IMG/VR virus record: IMGVR_UViG_3300007555_000016
Location: 1-37,850 of that record
DNA length: 37,850 nt
Source: a virus
Reading direction: 5' to 3' (one strand)
In this document: piece by piece, positions 24,901-31,055 of the stretch
How the letters are laid out: every line of letters starts with the position of its first letter
Position numbering within the stretch: the stretch's first letter is position 1
Position numbers and translations under genes: made by a program
Notes under the pieces: generated by a model
Told to the model about the DNA's origin: nothing
The model's database searches: none
The model's input: the letters and a program-made list of their open reading frames with translations, nothing else

Positions 24901-26899
24901 TGGTACTGCACAACTAACAGACCCAACAGAAGATGCTTTTACTGTATCTTCAGCAGGAGTAGTCACTAGAAAGAACGGAGTACATCTTAATTCTGATTTA
25001 ATTGATGAATACAAGTACCAAGTAGTTGTTACTGATGCGTATAATAACGGTTCTGACACAGGAATTATTACTATACCTATAAGTGATGATACAGCTCCTT
25101 CAATAAGTGGAGATACTACCTTATATGTAATTGAATCAGCAGTTAGCAGTAATAATATATACGATAACTCAAATGGATATTCAGGAACTACATCAAGATT
25201 TACTTCTAATCAAACAGTAACTTGGGCAGTTAGTTCTTCAAACGACTTTAATATAAACTCAAATGGATATTTAACTCTGGCTAGAGATATATCCGGTTCA
25301 GCTGATGTTGGAGGTGATCAATTAAGCGGAATAGTAACAGCAACTAATACTTTTGGTACTGAAGCTACTCAAGCATTCACTGTCAACATAACAGACAATA
25401 CAGCACCAACAATTACGTTTAGTAATGTAAGTGCAAATCAGAATACTAATAAAGCTGTACCAGGTAACAACCTAGTATCAGTTTCATTTAGTGATGCAGA
25501 GGGCAATGGAATAGATCATAATTCATTTGTCTTCGATGATCAAGGAAATAACGTATCAGCAACTAAATCTGGTGATACGTACTTAATAAGGGCAACCTCA
25601 GCATTAGCAGCAGGTAACTACACCGTAGGAATTACCATAGCTGATGCAGAAGGGTTTGCTTCTCGCACATCTACTCATACATTTAGTATTTCACAAGCAG
25701 TAGTTGGTACTTTAACTACCAATGGAACGTTTAGAATTATTGAATCAGCTCTAGATGGTGACGAGATTAAAATAACTTCAAATGGTAGAACGGGAACTCA
25801 AGCAGATGTCGGAGTTACGTACTCACCTTCCTACGGTAGCCAAGCTGTTTCGTCATTTACTTCAAGTAATGCAAGCATAACGGTAAATTCATCTGGTAAC
25901 CTTACCGTAGGTACAAACCTAAGCGGTTCATCTACATCAGCAGGCGATAATATAACATCTAATATTACTTTCCAAGATCAATATAACAATATTGGTTCAG
26001 GAAGTGTTACGGTATTAGTTGTAGCAAATAGTAGCCCTTCTGTAACAGTAAGTGAACAAGGAAGTTTAGAATCAGATAACATAGCAAATGGAGTACTATG
26101 CGCTTCAGTATCAATTTCAGATACAGAATCAGATTATCCAATAACATTAGCTTTATCAGGTACTAATGCTTCCGATTTTACAGTAACATCTAACAATTCC
26201 AATGGAACATCATGGGATATAGATGCAAATAGTGCCTTAGCAGCTGGTACATATACATTTACAGTAACTGCTACAGATGCCTTTGGTAAAACAGGGACAG
26301 ATACAGCTTCAATAGTAATTGCACAATCAGCAGATTATGGATTAGTATACGTTTATACTTCTACATACGGTTCAGATGCAGGTTTTGGAGCTAATTATTT
26401 AGGAGTAATGGGCGGTAGTACAGTCAATAGTGATGTACCACCAGAAGTTACTGCTTATACAGCAAATACATCATCACCATTCTATAAATTTAAGAGTGGA
26501 GATGTAGGAAGTACTTCTATTAGTTTAGCAGGCGGTCAAACAGCCACTTTACAGACTAGTGGATCAGGTTCAGACTTAGATAGTGTATTATCAGCATTAG
26601 GAACGATAAGCGCTAACACTACTGGACAAGTAATTATAGTTTACCCTTCTGGTTCCGATATGACAGTACCAACAACGATTCAAGAATCGTTTAATAGTAC
26701 AGCAGGAGGAGCAGTACCATGTATGGATGTAGATGGTAATGGATTCGGAATAGAATCAGGAGTATTACATTCTGTTACTTTAGACTCAGCACATCTGGGA
26801 TATAGTGAATGGTTTGTATTTGGGAGAAAATCACAGAACGCAATAGCTTCTGGCTTTAAAATGAGGCTAGTAGCAGCAAACGGTAGTTTACCGACATAA
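21977..26899 (+). CDS. Giant tail-fibre/adhesin (1640 aa) with cadherin/Ig-like repeats
   Basis: A virion-surface adhesin is likely. Residues 1-640 are built from ISSSAQI-DLG(F/Y)-type repeats, with a beta module (GDGSGLTG, VSITHSFNTQNVNVTVYD, GHVVVTVGGH) shared with the fibres at 29232 and 30689. A linker TIEDFLTAVFYPNTAPTI (near 683-700) leads to about seven Ig/cadherin-like domains of about 100 residues, starting near 695, 799, 917, 1038, 1140, 1240 and 1351, with acidic turns such as TATDPEGDTITF. Residues 1452-1640 form a different C-terminal domain (YGLVYVYTSTYGSDAG, YSEWFVFGRKSQNAI), perhaps receptor binding. Because fibre genes end in S74 or unique tips, I expect this tip to set specificity. 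No signal peptide, as for virion proteins. Confidence 0.82.
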   Translation: MAKFTGALSGSLAFMKGGVAQTQLVPGAQSLNLTGSFNITGSQLTFNGRDVMATIDSLQAGANPNIGSLRLHSASINLYTQSNDQRVERLEAVTGSIPNLNAATSSYFLKADSSNIISSSLQIDALGYNRDVISSSAQIYNLGYRKDVLSGSKQILDLGFVTSSDIARYSDLTNVPGGIISSSAQVGTLGYITGSTYLDLVNIPSNIMSGSSQISTNLLDTTVNFGTGLVSASAFKGDGSGLTGIAVDTISSIRSDFDQTGSVSITHSFNTQNVNVTVYDENGFQYIPASTQLVDNNNVKVTFAEYSTGHVVVTVGGHIFSGSVEYSSVLNTPTNLISSSQQISDLGFGGASVVSAGTVSSSAQIIDLGFITGSVYSDIINTPSGIISSSQQITDLSFLTSASAALAGFGEGGASVSPGTVSSSLQIAGLGFITGSVQADVVGLNVFSGSIQSQVDGLLAATSSYAVGSHSDINSLNSFTGSIQSQVNHINSVTGSFLTSAVDGTISGSTQISDLGYITSASAASLGFGSGGSETSAGTISSSLQIINLGFITGSEQSDVTGLNTFTSSIQSTVDGLLAATSSYAVGSHSDISGLNSKTGSYATSGSNTFIGNQIVSGSIIPESSINDLGSALAPFRHLYVTSGSVKFMNPDGTEQSAFNNQFDGNRVVSNTDHPLFNSFNPGSSGTIEDFLTAVFYPNTAPTITTGNQVIEEYTANASSIVTITGTDAESQSITFSIDDSYTDGFVIVDNGVLKLNTVPTATAFNTDNRGDGTLAHPVVVKATDTIGASSTKTIYIRVTPNAAPIFRESSISGNQITSFSTSRNENASSGEVTKVYFTDTESDSITINSGSDLNGHFSIIKYPTYVAINQVTASLDYESITSYNMSITASDAHYEAGQDADSVTSLPITINVTDNTQPTVNNQTLSTINENSSAGTTVGTITATDPEGDTITFKNATLYSLEVDGGEVNTGSYSGTAQLTDPTEDAFTVSSAGVVTRKNGVHLNSDLIDEYKYQVVVTDAYNNGSDTGIITIPISDDTAPSISGDTTLYVIESAVSSNNIYDNSNGYSGTTSRFTSNQTVTWAVSSSNDFNINSNGYLTLARDISGSADVGGDQLSGIVTATNTFGTEATQAFTVNITDNTAPTITFSNVSANQNTNKAVPGNNLVSVSFSDAEGNGIDHNSFVFDDQGNNVSATKSGDTYLIRATSALAAGNYTVGITIADAEGFASRTSTHTFSISQAVVGTLTTNGTFRIIESALDGDEIKITSNGRTGTQADVGVTYSPSYGSQAVSSFTSSNASITVNSSGNLTVGTNLSGSSTSAGDNITSNITFQDQYNNIGSGSVTVLVVANSSPSVTVSEQGSLESDNIANGVLCASVSISDTESDYPITLALSGTNASDFTVTSNNSNGTSWDIDANSALAAGTYTFTVTATDAFGKTGTDTASIVIAQSADYGLVYVYTSTYGSDAGFGANYLGVMGGSTVNSDVPPEVTAYTANTSSPFYKFKSGDVGSTSISLAGGQTATLQTSGSGSDLDSVLSALGTISANTTGQVIIVYPSGSDMTVPTTIQESFNSTAGGAVPCMDVDGNGFGIESGVLHSVTLDSAHLGYSEWFVFGRKSQNAIASGFKMRLVAANGSLPT
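23132..23764 (+). repeat. Tandem 357-base in-frame duplication in adhesin gene
   Basis: Unit 1 is 23132-23488; unit 2 begins at 23489 and stays similar to about 23764. The period is exactly 357 bases (119 codons). Both contain the order (I/S)SS..QI-DL, LTSASAA or ITSASAA, GT(V/I)SSSLQI, GLGFITGS or NLGFITGS, then DGLLAATSSYAVGSHSDI. The last stretch is identical at protein level, while DNA differs at many third positions. Confidence 0.85.
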
Positions 26900-26913
26900 A
26901 AGAAGATAGATAG

Positions 26914-27720
26914 ATGCCATTATTTAGTTCGAAATTAGAGTTAACATCAGCAGCCTCAGGATCAGGGGTAGCCTTAGCAGACGTACAATTTATTCGTGGT
27001 GCTTTTAGGACTGTTGCTGATACTGGCGAACTAAACAATATACCTGTATCACAAATTGCTGATAAACAAATAGTTTGGGTTGAAGCTGAATCATCAACTT
27101 ATCAAGCAACTGTTACTTTAGCAGATTATGTTAATACATTTACTGATTCTGTAGCATGGAGTTCTTTCACTGGATTTGGATCTGGTGGAGGTGGAGCATC
27201 TAACATAGGAGAGTTAACAGACGTATCAACCGGTTCATTAAGTAATGGACAAATATTACAGTATAACTCCTCAAATCAAAAATGGGAAGCAAGTAGTGTT
27301 TCCGGAACAGGAGACATCTCTGCAGTATTTGCAGGAGATGGATTAACAGGTGGAGGTTCTGCCGGTTCGGTATCTTTAGATGTAGATCCTGGGCTAGGTA
27401 TGCAACTAACGACTGACGGTATCTCTTTAGATACAGGGTCAGGTCATTTTATTAACGCAATAAATGCATTAGCAGATACAGGAATTTTCCAACAAACAGG
27501 ATCTGTATTCTCAGCTAATGAAGATTTTGAAATAACAGGCTCTTTAACTATTGATTGGAGCTCAACTGGAAAACCTTTAAGTATAACATCAGGTTCACTT
27601 GAAGTATTTTCGGTAAGTAATAACGGAGTATTGAATTTAATATCCCAATCTAATACACCAACCGCACAGGAAGGCAGTATTTATTTTGGAAACGATAAAA
27701 ACCTCTACCTTGGAGTATAA
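26914..27720 (+). CDS. Tail-fibre-associated protein (268 aa)
   Basis: A 268-residue Ser/Gly/Thr-rich protein starting MPLFSSKLELTSAASGSGVA. A compact N-terminal part (about 1-85, with IADKQIVWVEAESSTYQAT) precedes Gly-rich and beta-repeat sequence, with SNIGELTDVSTGSLSNGQIL, then VFAGDGLTGGGSAGSVSLDV and an end TAQEGSIYFGNDKNLYLGV. The latter repeats are typical of phage fibre shafts (GTGLTGGG-type). It sits between the adhesin and the next fibre gene. Its own N-terminal part could be a virion attachment or accessory tip domain, but no specific family is recognised. It ends before a 69-base gap with a promoter-like motif. Confidence 0.7.
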   Translation: MPLFSSKLELTSAASGSGVALADVQFIRGAFRTVADTGELNNIPVSQIADKQIVWVEAESSTYQATVTLADYVNTFTDSVAWSSFTGFGSGGGGASNIGELTDVSTGSLSNGQILQYNSSNQKWEASSVSGTGDISAVFAGDGLTGGGSAGSVSLDVDPGLGMQLTTDGISLDTGSGHFINAINALADTGIFQQTGSVFSANEDFEITGSLTIDWSSTGKPLSITSGSLEVFSVSNNGVLNLISQSNTPTAQEGSIYFGNDKNLYLGV

Positions 27721-27727
27721 CATAGGA

Positions 27728-27737
27728 CTATTTATTA
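27728..27737 (+). promoter_or_regulatory. Promoter-like motif CTATTTATTA
   Basis: A one-base variant of the intergenic motif, in the 69-base gap before the fibre gene at 27790. A 6-bp inverted repeat AACTCA / TGAGTT with a three-base loop lies downstream at 27745-27759; its role is unclear. Confidence 0.4.
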
Positions 27738-27789
27738 ATATAACAACTCAAAATGAGTTAAAACTAAAAACACAATTTAAATAATTATT

Positions 27790-29133
27790 ATGGCAACATG
27801 GAAAAAGGTCATTGTCTCGGGAAGTGGTGTGTCCCAACTATCGAATGACGCTAATTTTTTAGCAACAAACGGAGACGGTTCAAGTTTGACCAACTTAACA
27901 TTCGCAAACATTACAGGTAGAAACGAAGGTATTGAAGATATCGTCGGAGCTATGGTAGATGGCGGAACAGAAACAAACATCACAGTCACCTATGATGACA
28001 CAACAGGAAAATTAAACTTCGTAGCTAACGCTGGAGACGTAACTGGCGTAACAGCTGGTACAGGTCTTACAGGCGGTGGAGCTTCAGGAGACTTAACAGT
28101 TAATGTAGTCGGTGGAGACGGTATTACAGCCAACGCCGATGAATTAGAAGTCACAGTAGATGGTTCGTCTATTGAATTATCTGCAACAGACGGTACTGGA
28201 GCAGTTAGAGTTAAAGCAGGAGGTATTGCTAACTCTCATTTAGCAGATTCAGCAGTAGGTACTGATGAAATAGCAGCTGATGCAGTAAACGGAGACAAGA
28301 TCGCTGACAACTCAATTAATAGTGAGCATTTTGTAGATGGTGCTATCGATACAGCACACATTGGAGATGATCAAGTAACAGCAGCTAAATTAGCTAATAC
28401 AGCAGTAACAGCTGGATCTTACGGTAGTACTACAGCAGTACCAACTTTTACAGTTGATGATCAAGGACGTATTACAGCAGCAAGTACAGCAGCAATTGCA
28501 ACTTCATTTACAGTTGGAGCAGATGTAGGTAATGACGATGTTGTAGCAGGTGGTCAGAAATTAACTTTCGAAGGAGGATTAGGTGTTACTACTACAGTAT
28601 CTGATAATAAAGTAGCAATTGATATCGCAAACGGAATCGTTTCAGCTTCAGCATTTACTTCACCTTCTCAAGGTACAGTAAGAGCTACTATAAATGGAGT
28701 TAATGGTGGTGATATCGATACAGGATTACAATCAGCAGATAGTCCTACATTTGCAGGATTAACTATCAACGGAAATCAAGTTGTAACTGGAGACTTAACA
28801 GTACAAGGTACTACAACAACTCTAAGTACGACTAACACAGCAATTAAAGATAAATTTATACTTCTTAACTCAGGATCAGCTAATCCAGATCAAGGTGGTA
28901 TTATTATCGATGAAGGTTCAGGAACAGGTCACGGACTTATATATGACGAAGGCGACGGAAGATTTGGTATTAACCAAAGTGTATCTTCAACAGCAACTTC
29001 AGCTAACTCAGAAGCTTATGTAGCTTTAGTAGTAGATCAAGATAATGTAGCACATGACATTACTGACGCAGAATATCACAAGAGAGGTAACATGAAAGTT
29101 GACTCTTCAGATGATATCTTTATATATGTGTAA
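27790..29133 (+). CDS. Tail fibre protein (447 aa) with shared C-terminal domain
   Basis: The N terminus MATWKKVIVSGSGVSQLSND is a variant of the W-K-K-(V/L)-I-x-SGS start shared with the genes at 29232 and 30689. The shaft has phage-fibre repeats: GTETNITVTYDDTTGKLNF, GVTAGTGLTGGGASGDLTV, and a run of short units IADNSINSEHFVDGAIDTAH. The last about 116 residues (from 28783) start VTGDLTVQGTTTTLSTTNT, followed by DKFILLNSGSANPD and EGSGTGHGLIYDEGDG; a paralogous copy ends the fibre gene at 29232. There is no membrane or enzymatic signal. I infer a structural fibre subunit; whether the shared domain is a tip or a trimerisation unit is open. Confidence 0.8.
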   Translation: MATWKKVIVSGSGVSQLSNDANFLATNGDGSSLTNLTFANITGRNEGIEDIVGAMVDGGTETNITVTYDDTTGKLNFVANAGDVTGVTAGTGLTGGGASGDLTVNVVGGDGITANADELEVTVDGSSIELSATDGTGAVRVKAGGIANSHLADSAVGTDEIAADAVNGDKIADNSINSEHFVDGAIDTAHIGDDQVTAAKLANTAVTAGSYGSTTAVPTFTVDDQGRITAASTAAIATSFTVGADVGNDDVVAGGQKLTFEGGLGVTTTVSDNKVAIDIANGIVSASAFTSPSQGTVRATINGVNGGDIDTGLQSADSPTFAGLTINGNQVVTGDLTVQGTTTTLSTTNTAIKDKFILLNSGSANPDQGGIIIDEGSGTGHGLIYDEGDGRFGINQSVSSTATSANSEAYVALVVDQDNVAHDITDAEYHKRGNMKVDSSDDIFIYV

Positions 29134-29161
29134 ATAAAACAAATAATAATTATTGGCTAAT

Positions 29162-29181
29162 GGGGAGTCTCACCGCTCCCC
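29162..29181 (+). terminator. Hairpin in fibre intergenic gap, possible weak terminator
   Basis: A 6-bp stem GGGGAG / CTCCCC encloses an 8-base loop TCTCACCG in the 98-base gap 29134-29231. It is the only GC-rich sequence there. No T-run follows directly (next bases are TACATGCCC), so it may be a weak or factor-aided terminator, or an RNA processing or stability element. Confidence 0.4.
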
Positions 29182-29231
29182 TACATGCCCTTTAATTTAG
29201 TTACAGTTATTACAAAATAAAACAATATAAA

Positions 29232-30368
29232 ATGACCTGGAAAAAAGTAATTGTCAGCGGATCATCGCCCGAATTAAATTCTATAGTAGTAGATAATAAT
29301 GTAGCAGCCTCTTCATTTAGTGGAGCTGGAGCTAACATAACTGGCGTTATTCATAACTCTGGAGAAATCGCTTCTGATATTTCCGGTTCTTTTACTTCCC
29401 TATCTGGTTCTATTGCATCTAGATTTGACGGATTAACCTCAGATTATACTGAATTATCAAATGTTCCTAACGGAATAATATCTTCGTCAACTCAAGTTGA
29501 AGCTACACTAAATAATAATAGTGTTGATTTTGGATCAGGAACAGTAACAGCAACAGCTTTTGTAGGAGACGGTTCTAATATTTCTAACATTACAGTTGAT
29601 CAATCAGCTACCGTTATTAATACTTTTACAAATCAGACAACAGTAGCAGTTACTCACAACTTCGAGTCCAAAAATATTGTAGCAACGGTATACGATGGCA
29701 ATGATGCCATGATGATACCTGCTAGCGTAGTCACTACAAGTGATAACGTATTAACAGTTACCTTTAGCGACCCTACAAGTGGTAGAGTGATAGTAGGTAA
29801 AGGTGGTCATATTGTATCTGGATCTATTCCTTATGCAAACATAATTAACAGACCTACTTTCTTATCATCATCAGCACAGATTAGCTATACAGAAGTACAG
29901 AACATACCTTCCGGTATTATCTCATCTTCAGCTCAAATAGATGCAAATTTATTTAACATCGATGGATTAGTATCTTCGTCTGCTCAATTAGGCTTAGGTA
30001 CAACTAACAATGTAGAATTTGCAGACTTAACTTTAACTGGAGATCTTGTAGTACAAGGCACAACAACATCAGTACAAACAGCAAACCTATTAGTAGAAGA
30101 TAAATTTATCCTACTTAACTCTGGTTCAGCAAATCCAGACGTAGGAGGTTTAGTAATTGATGAAGGAAGCGGAGAAGGTCATGCTTACGTATTTGATGGT
30201 TCAAGATTTGGATACGTAGAATCATTAGCACAAAATGCAACAACAGCTACTCCATCAGCATTCGCTTCAGCAGTAGTAGATATAGATGCAGGACATGCAG
30301 ACATTTCAGAATATCAAAAAAATGGTAATATCAAAATAGACAGTGGAACAATTTTCATCTATTCTTAA
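29232..30368 (+). CDS. Tail fibre protein (378 aa), mosaic of modules
   Basis: It starts MTWKKVIVSGSSPELNSIVV, nearly identical over ten residues to the preceding fibre. Residues about 110-200 hold the beta module found in the 1640-residue adhesin (VGDGSNISNITVDQ, VAVTHNFESKNIVATVYD, GRVIVGKGGHIVSGSIPY), followed by ISSSAQI-type repeats. The last 112 residues (from 30033) are a paralogue of the C terminus of the 27790 fibre, with VQGTTTSVQTANLL, DKFILLNSGSANPD and EGSGEGHAYVFDG. Thus it combines the start and end of one neighbour with the middle of another. A structural fibre subunit is most likely. The gap in front has no copy of the promoter-like motif. Confidence 0.8.
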   Translation: MTWKKVIVSGSSPELNSIVVDNNVAASSFSGAGANITGVIHNSGEIASDISGSFTSLSGSIASRFDGLTSDYTELSNVPNGIISSSTQVEATLNNNSVDFGSGTVTATAFVGDGSNISNITVDQSATVINTFTNQTTVAVTHNFESKNIVATVYDGNDAMMIPASVVTTSDNVLTVTFSDPTSGRVIVGKGGHIVSGSIPYANIINRPTFLSSSAQISYTEVQNIPSGIISSSAQIDANLFNIDGLVSSSAQLGLGTTNNVEFADLTLTGDLVVQGTTTSVQTANLLVEDKFILLNSGSANPDVGGLVIDEGSGEGHAYVFDGSRFGYVESLAQNATTATPSAFASAVVDIDAGHADISEYQKNGNIKIDSGTIFIYS

Positions 30369-30384
30369 GAAGTTATTTAAAAAA

Positions 30385-30588
30385 ATGGCGTTTATAAATA
30401 AAGGTAAAATATTGACAGGAAAAGCAGCTAAAGATAAGATGCAAAAAGACGAGGCTGTTAATACTGATCTCACACAACAGGAAATACAATTCATACTCAC
30501 TAAACTTAGACAAGCTAATTTTAAAGGAGCAGAGTTTGAACTATTCTATGTAGTATTTTCTAAACTTTCCAATTTACTTAAAAAGTAG
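30385..30588 (+). CDS. Small conserved phage protein (67 aa), unknown role
   Basis: I choose the ATG at 30385 (MAFINKGKILTGKAAKDKMQ), 16 bases after the fibre stop, rather than the in-frame ATG at 30343, which would lie within the preceding fibre gene. The C-terminal half (TDLTQQEIQFILTKLRQANF then KGAEFELFYVVFSKLSNLL) resembles a small helical protein that recurs near tail-fibre genes in aquatic phages (L..EE..FIL.KL, KG.EFE.FY). Function unknown; a fibre assembly helper is possible from context only. Confidence 0.7.
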   Translation: MAFINKGKILTGKAAKDKMQKDEAVNTDLTQQEIQFILTKLRQANFKGAEFELFYVVFSKLSNLLKK

Positions 30589-30613
30589 TTGCTTATTTAA
30601 CTTTTTTTACCGA

Positions 30614-30621
30614 TATTTATA
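30614..30621 (+). promoter_or_regulatory. Promoter-like motif TATTTATA
   Basis: In the 100-base gap 30589-30688, 75 bases before the next ATG. The motif context is GATATTTATATTT, so the leading C is missing. A short GAAA-loop hairpin (CTCGAAAGAG near 30655) lies downstream; it is too weak to interpret. A T-run at 30602-30608 has no stem before it. Confidence 0.38.
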
Positions 30622-30688
30622 TTTAAAGCTATTATAGGCCTTAATAGGAAGTGGGCTCGAAAGAGTTACCAACCGTAATATAAGTAAC

Positions 30689-31018
30689 ATGCCAAATTGG
30701 AAAAAACTAATAACTAGCGGTTCTGACGCTAACCTAAATTCTCTTACTGTAATAGGTACAGTCGCTGCTAACGCTTTTAGTGGAGACGGTTCTTCTTTAA
30801 GCAATTTAAGCATACCATCAACCTTCACTAAATCTGTAGTTGGAGGTTCCCTTTCATATAATATAGATCATAATTTATCCGAGCCATATCCTATAGTACA
30901 GGTATATGATGCTAACGGATATCAGGTTATCCCAAAAGATATAATATCAATCAGTTCTTCTAGAACCAGAGTACTATTTTCTGATGAATTTAGTGGAACG
31001 GTTGTTGTAAAAAAGTAG
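30689..31018 (+). CDS. Small tail-fibre module protein (109 aa)
   Basis: Consists almost only of two shared modules. Residues 1-12, MPNWKKLITSGS, match the W-K-K leader of the fibres at 27790 and 29232. The rest is one copy of the beta module of the larger fibres: FSGDGSSLSNLSIP, LSYNIDHNLSEPYP, IVQVYDANGYQVIPKDI, RVLFSDEFSGTVVVKK. It is therefore a minimal fibre gene: an attachment-like start plus one sandwich domain. It could be a stand-alone spike subunit or a donor for fibre recombination. The frame is intact with its own upstream promoter-like motif. Confidence 0.75.
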   Translation: MPNWKKLITSGSDANLNSLTVIGTVAANAFSGDGSSLSNLSIPSTFTKSVVGGSLSYNIDHNLSEPYPIVQVYDANGYQVIPKDIISISSSRTRVLFSDEFSGTVVVKK

Positions 31019-31019
31019 A

Positions 31020-31027
31020 TATTTATA
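31020..31027 (+). promoter_or_regulatory. Promoter-like motif TATTTATA before S74 fibre gene
   Basis: In the 37-base gap before the ATG at 31056 and starting 36 bases upstream of it. The extension TATTTATAAATAAG resembles the CTATTTATAAGTAA copies. Confidence 0.42.
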
Positions 31028-31055
31028 AATAAGATAACTCAAATAAAATAAAGTA

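Noticed and set aside
30343-30384. Longer start for the 67-residue gene at 30343
   Set aside because: This would extend it 14 codons into the end of the preceding fibre gene. The ATG at 30385 has the A-rich upstream tract typical of this genome and the conserved part starts after it.
30589-30688. Possible intrinsic terminator from the T-run at 30602-30608
   Set aside because: No stem precedes the T-run; the short GAAA-loop hairpin lies downstream of it. Only the promoter-like motif is reported.
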